From positions 124,001 to 188,000 of the forward strand of contig NZ_JABMCF010000033.1 of the NCBI RefSeq assembly GCF_013359815.1: DNA of 64,000 bases, given 5' to 3'. The DNA comes from Curtobacterium flaccumfaciens. Lineage in GTDB: Bacteria > Actinomycetota > Actinomycetes > Actinomycetales > Microbacteriaceae. The notes below the pieces were generated by a model. That model saw only the letters and a list, made by a program, of their open reading frames with translations. It was not told the origin of the DNA and did no database searches. The translations under genes were made by a program, and so were the position numbers. Below are positions 60,112 through 64,000 of the stretch, in pieces (position 1 is the first letter of the stretch; the number at the start of each line of letters is the position of its first letter).

Positions 60112-61743
60112 CTACAGCCAGCTGGGGATCCAGTAGTGCGACCGGACGAAGTCCCACGGCACCTGCATCGCCGTCCACATCGGGTACCAGTAGACCGAGG
60201 CCAGCACGACGACGCCCAGGTACACGCCGACCCACAGGATCGCCCGTGACCGGCGGGACCGTTCGTCGCTCCGCCTGCCGAGCACCAACCCGATCGCTGC
60301 TGCCAGCGCCATCACCATGTAGGGCTCGAAGGCGATCGTGTAGAACTGGAACACCGTCCGGTCGACGTACATCAGCCAGGGCAGGTACCCCGCCGCGACG
60401 CCGAGCAGGACGAAGCCGTACTCCCACTTCCGGCGCAGGACCCAGAGCACGAGCAGCGCCACCGTCGCGATGACCGAGGCGTACCAGATGAACGGGTTCG
60501 CGATGCCGGTGATCGCCTCGCCGCAGCGGTCCGCCCAGCAGCCGTCCTGCCCGGCGTCCGTGCCGACGTAGAACATCGACGTGGGGCGCTGCATCACGAG
60601 CCAGAGCAGCGGGTTCGCCTGGTACGAGTGCGGGGTGTGCAGCCCGATGTTGAAGGCGTAGATCTCCGACTGGTAGTGCCACCAGTTCTGCAGGCTGTCC
60701 GGCACCCAGGCGAGCAGCCCGGTCCAGCGATCGCCGCCCGAGGACAGCCAGTTGCGGTCCCAGCCGTCCCTCGACACGAACCAGCCGGTCCACGACGCCA
60801 CGTAGGTCACCGCGGCGATCGGCACGGTCAGCAGGAACGACACCGGTGCCTGCTGCAGCAGCGCGCTCGACGACCAGAACTCGACCCCGGCACGGCGGCG
60901 CATCATCATGTCGCTCAGCACGGAGTACACCGCGAAGAACGCCAGGAAGTACATCCCCGACCACTTCGTCGCCGCCGCCAGCCCGAGTGCCAGGCCCATC
61001 GCGAACAACCACGGACGCCACCAGAACACCGGCCCCCACAGGGTTGTCCGGCCCGCGGCGGCGCGGGCGGCGACCCACTCGTCGAGCCGCCGTTGGCTCT
61101 GCCGGCGGTCGAGCAGCAGCGCCCCGAAGCCGAGGATGACGAAGAAGGTCAGGATGCCGTCGAGGAGCGTCACCCGCGACATCACGATCGCCTGCCCGTC
61201 GATCGCGAGCAGGAAGCCGGCGAGCGTGCCGATCATCGTCGAACGGAACAGCGACCGGGCGATCACGGCGGTGAGGAACACCGTCGCGATGCCGAGCACG
61301 GCCACCGTGAAGCGCCAGCCGAACGAGTTGTCCGCCCCGAACAGCAGCATCCCGAGGCCGATGAGGTACTTGCCGAGCGGCGGGTGCGCGATGAACTCCG
61401 CGGCGCTCGTGAAGACGTCCGTCTCACCGCGCACGAACCGGTCGTCGGTCGTCGGGGCGGTGTCACCGCTCGGGTTCGCGGGCCAGGTGCCCTCGTACCC
61501 GAGGTGCACGATCGACCAGCCGTCCTTGACGTAGTACGTCTCGTCGAACACGAGCGAGTGCGGGTTGCCGAGGTTCACCAGCCGCAGCACGGCGGCGAGG
61601 AGCGTCACCGCGAGCGGACCCGTCCACCGCCACACGGCGACGCGCTGCGACGTGGAGAGCACCCGCCCCCACCAGTCGTCCAGGCGCGAGCCGACCGGCC
61701 CGTCGGGCACGGCCGTGCGGTCGTCGGTCAGCTCGCTGGTCAT
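60112..61743 (-). CDS. Protein O-mannosyltransferase (PMT family)
   Basis: A 543-residue membrane glycosyltransferase of the GT39 PMT family, transferring mannose from polyprenyl-phosphate mannose to secreted proteins. The first outer loop has VFDETYYVKDGWSIVHLGYE with the catalytic DE pair, and HPPLGKYLIGLGMLLFG follows; 9-11 helices continue to the C-terminus (WDFVRSHYWIPSWL). The ATG is at 61743. It is divergent from rsmI, the same order as Rv1002c/Rv1003 in Mycobacterium tuberculosis. The GT2/GtrA protein at 20.8-22.1 kb could supply its donor. Confidence 0.92.
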   Translation of the reverse strand: MTSELTDDRTAVPDGPVGSRLDDWWGRVLSTSQRVAVWRWTGPLAVTLLAAVLRLVNLGNPHSLVFDETYYVKDGWSIVHLGYEGTWPANPSGDTAPTTDDRFVRGETDVFTSAAEFIAHPPLGKYLIGLGMLLFGADNSFGWRFTVAVLGIATVFLTAVIARSLFRSTMIGTLAGFLLAIDGQAIVMSRVTLLDGILTFFVILGFGALLLDRRQSQRRLDEWVAARAAAGRTTLWGPVFWWRPWLFAMGLALGLAAATKWSGMYFLAFFAVYSVLSDMMMRRRAGVEFWSSSALLQQAPVSFLLTVPIAAVTYVASWTGWFVSRDGWDRNWLSSGGDRWTGLLAWVPDSLQNWWHYQSEIYAFNIGLHTPHSYQANPLLWLVMQRPTSMFYVGTDAGQDGCWADRCGEAITGIANPFIWYASVIATVALLVLWVLRRKWEYGFVLLGVAAGYLPWLMYVDRTVFQFYTIAFEPYMVMALAAAIGLVLGRRSDERSRRSRAILWVGVYLGVVVLASVYWYPMWTAMQVPWDFVRSHYWIPSWL

Positions 61744-61864
61744 CGCTGAGCATCCTACGGATCGACCACATGTCCCCGCTGCGACGGGGCTGCTCGCGCC
61801 GACGCAGCCGCCCCGCGGCCGCCCCGGGGCCGCGCCGGCGTCGCGGTGCGGGGACAATGGGTGC

Positions 61865-62686
61865 GTGATCGTCCTCGCAGCAACGCCCATCGGCAACCTC
61901 GGGGACGCCTCGCGCCGTCTCGTCGAGACCCTCTCCAACGCCACGGTCGTCGCGGCGGAGGACACCAGGACCGCCATCCACCTGATGCGCGCCCTCGGCA
62001 TCGAGAACCGTCCGCGGCTCATCGCCCTGCACGAGCACAACGAGCGGGCGAAGGCGTCCGAGGTCGTCGAGCTCGCCCGCGACGAGGACGTCGTGGTCCT
62101 GACCGACGCCGGCATGCCCGCGATCAGCGACCCCGGCTTCCCCCTCGTCGAGGCCGCCGCGGCCGCCGGGGTCACCGTCACCGCCCTGCCCGGGCCGTCG
62201 GCCGTGCTCATGGCGCTCGCCGTGTCCGGGCTGCCCACCGACCGCTTCACGTTCGAGGGGTTCCCGACCCGCAAGGCCGGCGAGCGCCGTCGGGCGTTCC
62301 AGGCGCTGGCGGGGGAGCAGCGGACGATGGTGTTCTTCGAGTCGCCGCACCGGCTGGCCGAGACCCTGGCCGACATGGCCGTCGGGTTCGGGGGCGACCG
62401 CCGCGCCGCGGTCTGCCGCGAACTCACGAAGCTGTACGAAGAGGTCCGTCGCGGGCCGCTGGACGAACTCGTCACGTGGGCGTCCGAGGGCGTCCGTGGC
62501 GAGATCTGCATCGTCGTCGCCGGCGCCGCGGAGGCCACCGAAGAAGCCACGCTCGACGACGGGGTGCGCCTGGTGCTCGAGCGGGTGGCCGCAGGCATGC
62601 GCATGAAGGAGGCCGCCGCGGCGGTCGCGGACGCGACCGGGCTGTCGAAGCGGGACCTGTACGAAGGGGCGCTCGCGGCGCGCTGA
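61865..62686 (+). CDS. rsmI: 16S rRNA (cytidine-1402-2'-O)-methyltransferase
   Basis: A 273-residue SAM-dependent methyltransferase of the tetrapyrrole-methylase fold that modifies C1402 of 16S rRNA. Signatures are IVLAATPIGNLGDASRRLVE at the start, AAEDTRTAIHLM, LTDAGMPAISDPGFPLVEA, TALPGPSAVLMAL, FEGFPTRKAGERR and FFESPHRLAETL. A GTG start at 61865 has a GACAAT box about ten bases upstream, suggesting a very short leader. The longer frame upstream is a shadow of the mannosyltransferase gene. Confidence 0.95.
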   Translation: MIVLAATPIGNLGDASRRLVETLSNATVVAAEDTRTAIHLMRALGIENRPRLIALHEHNERAKASEVVELARDEDVVVLTDAGMPAISDPGFPLVEAAAAAGVTVTALPGPSAVLMALAVSGLPTDRFTFEGFPTRKAGERRRAFQALAGEQRTMVFFESPHRLAETLADMAVGFGGDRRAAVCRELTKLYEEVRRGPLDELVTWASEGVRGEICIVVAGAAEATEEATLDDGVRLVLERVAAGMRMKEAAAAVADATGLSKRDLYEGALAAR

Positions 62687-62713
62687 GCGGGGTTCGTCAC
62701 GTTCGCGTCCGCC

Positions 62714-62756
62714 GGTCTGGAGGCGCGGGGCGGGCCCGTCACGGGCCTCCCGGACC
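62714..62756. repeat. PAL42 palindrome copy 5
   Basis: A 43-nt imperfect palindrome beginning GGTCTGGAGGCGCGGGGC and ending ACGGGCCTCCCGGACC, in the 134-nt gap between rsmI and metG. It probably terminates rsmI. Confidence 0.7.
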
Positions 62757-62820
62757 CGGTTCTCCACAGTCCACCGCCGCACGCGTCATCAGGGTTCGGT
62801 GCGCCCGTAGGATGGTCCGC

Positions 62821-64000
62821 ATGTCCGCCGGGTCCTCGTTCAGCATCACCACGCCGATCTTCTACGTGAACGACGTGCCCCACATCGGGCACGCCTACAC
62901 CGAGGTCGCCGCGGACTTCCTCGCGCGCTGGCACCGGCAGCGCGGTGACGACACCTGGCTGCTCACCGGAACCGACGAGCACGGGCAGAAGATCCTGCGC
63001 ACCGCCTCGGCGAACGACGTCTCGCCCAAGGAATGGGCCGACCGGCTGGTCAACGACGCCTGGAAGCCACTGCTCGACACGGTCGACGTCGCGAACGACG
63101 ACTTCATCCGCACCACCGACGAACGGCACGAGCGCGGCGTGACGGCGTTCCTGCAGAAGCTGTACGACGACGGCTTCATCTACGCCGGTGAGTTCGAGGG
63201 CTTCTACTGCGTGGGCTGCGAGGAGTACAAGCAGCCGAGCGACCTGGTCGCCGGGACCGGTGCGTACGAGGGCCAGCAGGTCTGCGCGATCCACTCGATC
63301 CCGGTCGAGGTCCTGGCCGAGCGCAACTACTTCTTCCGGATGTCCGACTTCGAGCAGCGCCTGCTCGACCTGTACGAGTCGAACCCGCTGTTCATCCAGC
63401 CCGAGAGTGTCCGCAACGAGATCATCTCGTTCGTCAAGCAGGGGCTCCGCGACCTGTCGATCTCGCGCTCCAGCTTCGACTGGGGCATCAAGATCCCCTG
63501 GGACAGCGACCACGTGCTGTACGTGTGGTTCGACGCCCTGCTCAACTACGTCACGGCGCTGGGCTACGGCACCGAGGACGACGAGGCCTTCAAGCGCCTC
63601 TGGCCGAGCGTGCACATCGTCGGCAAGGACATCGCCCGCTTCCACGCCGTGATCTGGCCGGCGATGCTCATGGCCGCCGGGCTGCCCGTGCCGGAGCGCG
63701 TCTTCGGCCACGGCTGGCTGCTCGTCGGCGGCGAGAAGATGTCCAAGTCGAAGCTGACCGGCATCGCGCCGTCGGAGATCACCGACACGTTCGGGTCCGA
63801 CGCGTTCCGCTACTACTTCCTGCGCGCCATCACCTTCGGGCAGGACGGCAACTTCAGCTGGGAAGACATCTCGGCGCGCTACCAGGCCGAACTCGCGAAC
63901 GGCTACGGCAACCTGGCGTCGCGCCTGGTCGCCATGCTGCAGAAGTACTGCGACGGCGAGGTCCCCGATCGCGGCGAACTGACCGAGTCCGACCAGGCGA
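62821..64000 (+). CDS. metG: Methionine-tRNA ligase, 5' part
   Basis: Open from ATG 62821 to the window edge (393 codons); the 3' end is outside. A class I aminoacyl-tRNA synthetase charging tRNA with methionine. The HIGH motif is VPHIGHAY (His21-His24), the KMSKS motif GGEKMSKSKLTG at residues 306-310, and CVGCEEYK near 130 is the zinc/knuckle region. RYYFLRAITFGQDGNFSWED follows. The shape fits bacterial MetG of about 520 residues without or with the C-terminal dimer domain, which cannot be judged here. The start has no strong ribosome-binding site (GGATGG upstream). Confidence 0.95.
   Translation, partial: MSAGSSFSITTPIFYVNDVPHIGHAYTEVAADFLARWHRQRGDDTWLLTGTDEHGQKILRTASANDVSPKEWADRLVNDAWKPLLDTVDVANDDFIRTTDERHERGVTAFLQKLYDDGFIYAGEFEGFYCVGCEEYKQPSDLVAGTGAYEGQQVCAIHSIPVEVLAERNYFFRMSDFEQRLLDLYESNPLFIQPESVRNEIISFVKQGLRDLSISRSSFDWGIKIPWDSDHVLYVWFDALLNYVTALGYGTEDDEAFKRLWPSVHIVGKDIARFHAVIWPAMLMAAGLPVPERVFGHGWLLVGGEKMSKSKLTGIAPSEITDTFGSDAFRYYFLRAITFGQDGNFSWEDISARYQAELANGYGNLASRLVAMLQKYCDGEVPDRGELTESDQA

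Overview
The window is very GC-rich, densely coded actinobacterial DNA with many GTG starts and 4-bp GTGA/ATGA couplings. A complete mevalonate operon, a DUF7882-type small protein, and the order protein mannosyltransferase / rsmI / metG point to Microbacteriaceae, most plausibly Curtobacterium or a close relative. That assignment is inference from gene content; no rRNA or tRNA gene was seen.

Layout. 1-2.9 kb: a DUF4396 membrane protein and a peroxide-response unit (ohrR-ohr-MDR oxidoreductase). 2.9-8.2 kb: mevalonate operon (mevalonate kinase, diphosphomevalonate decarboxylase, phosphomevalonate kinase, HMG-CoA reductase, HMG-CoA synthase) without an IPP isomerase. 8.3-13.1 kb: an ArsR/SRPBCC pair, an ImmA/IrrE-like peptidase with a membrane partner, an alpha/beta hydrolase and small proteins. 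13.1-20.5 kb: an unusually long GltB-like glutamate synthase large subunit, translationally coupled to a CysJ-like diflavin reductase instead of GltD. 20.8-24.7 kb: GT2/GtrA, a LuxR-type regulator, a secreted protein, a DUF3800-like protein and a small membrane protein. 24.8-29.4 kb: a GT39 membrane glycosyltransferase in an operon with an OmpR-type two-component system. 29.6-39.6 kb: fructosamine-kinase-like protein, NarL/DesK two-component system, LysR and EamA exporter, acyl-CoA ligase, UbiA prenyltransferase, FAD monooxygenase, acyltransferase 3. 40-48.9 kb: NDH-2, a RibD-type reductase, two alpha/beta hydrolases, LacI with two Gfo/Idh dehydrogenases, a type A chloramphenicol acetyltransferase, YbaK and a VOC protein. 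48.9-57.3 kb: HrpA helicase, YyaL-like thioredoxin-domain protein, P-loop kinase, epimerase/reductase and a rhodanese-type sulfurtransferase. 57.3-60 kb: DHA2 MFS exporter and divergent TetR. 60.1-64 kb: protein O-mannosyltransferase, rsmI and the 5' part of metG.

Functional links. The mevalonate operon supplies isoprenoid precursors that the UbiA prenyltransferase and polyprenyl-phosphate-dependent glycosyltransferases (GT2/GtrA, GT39, PMT) would use. Redox functions recur: Ohr/OhrR, diflavin reductase/GltB, NDH-2 and rhodanese.

The most unusual material lies between genes. Three families of palindromes have fixed lengths (42, 51 and 56 nt) and sit at gene 3' ends, several of them supplying the stop codon of the adjacent gene. 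There is also a 133-nt cloverleaf-like nest of inverted repeats, two related blocks of GC-rich repeats, three tandem duplications that run across stop codons, and a 31-C homopolymer. The best candidate for a new protein system is the GltB-like/diflavin reductase pair.
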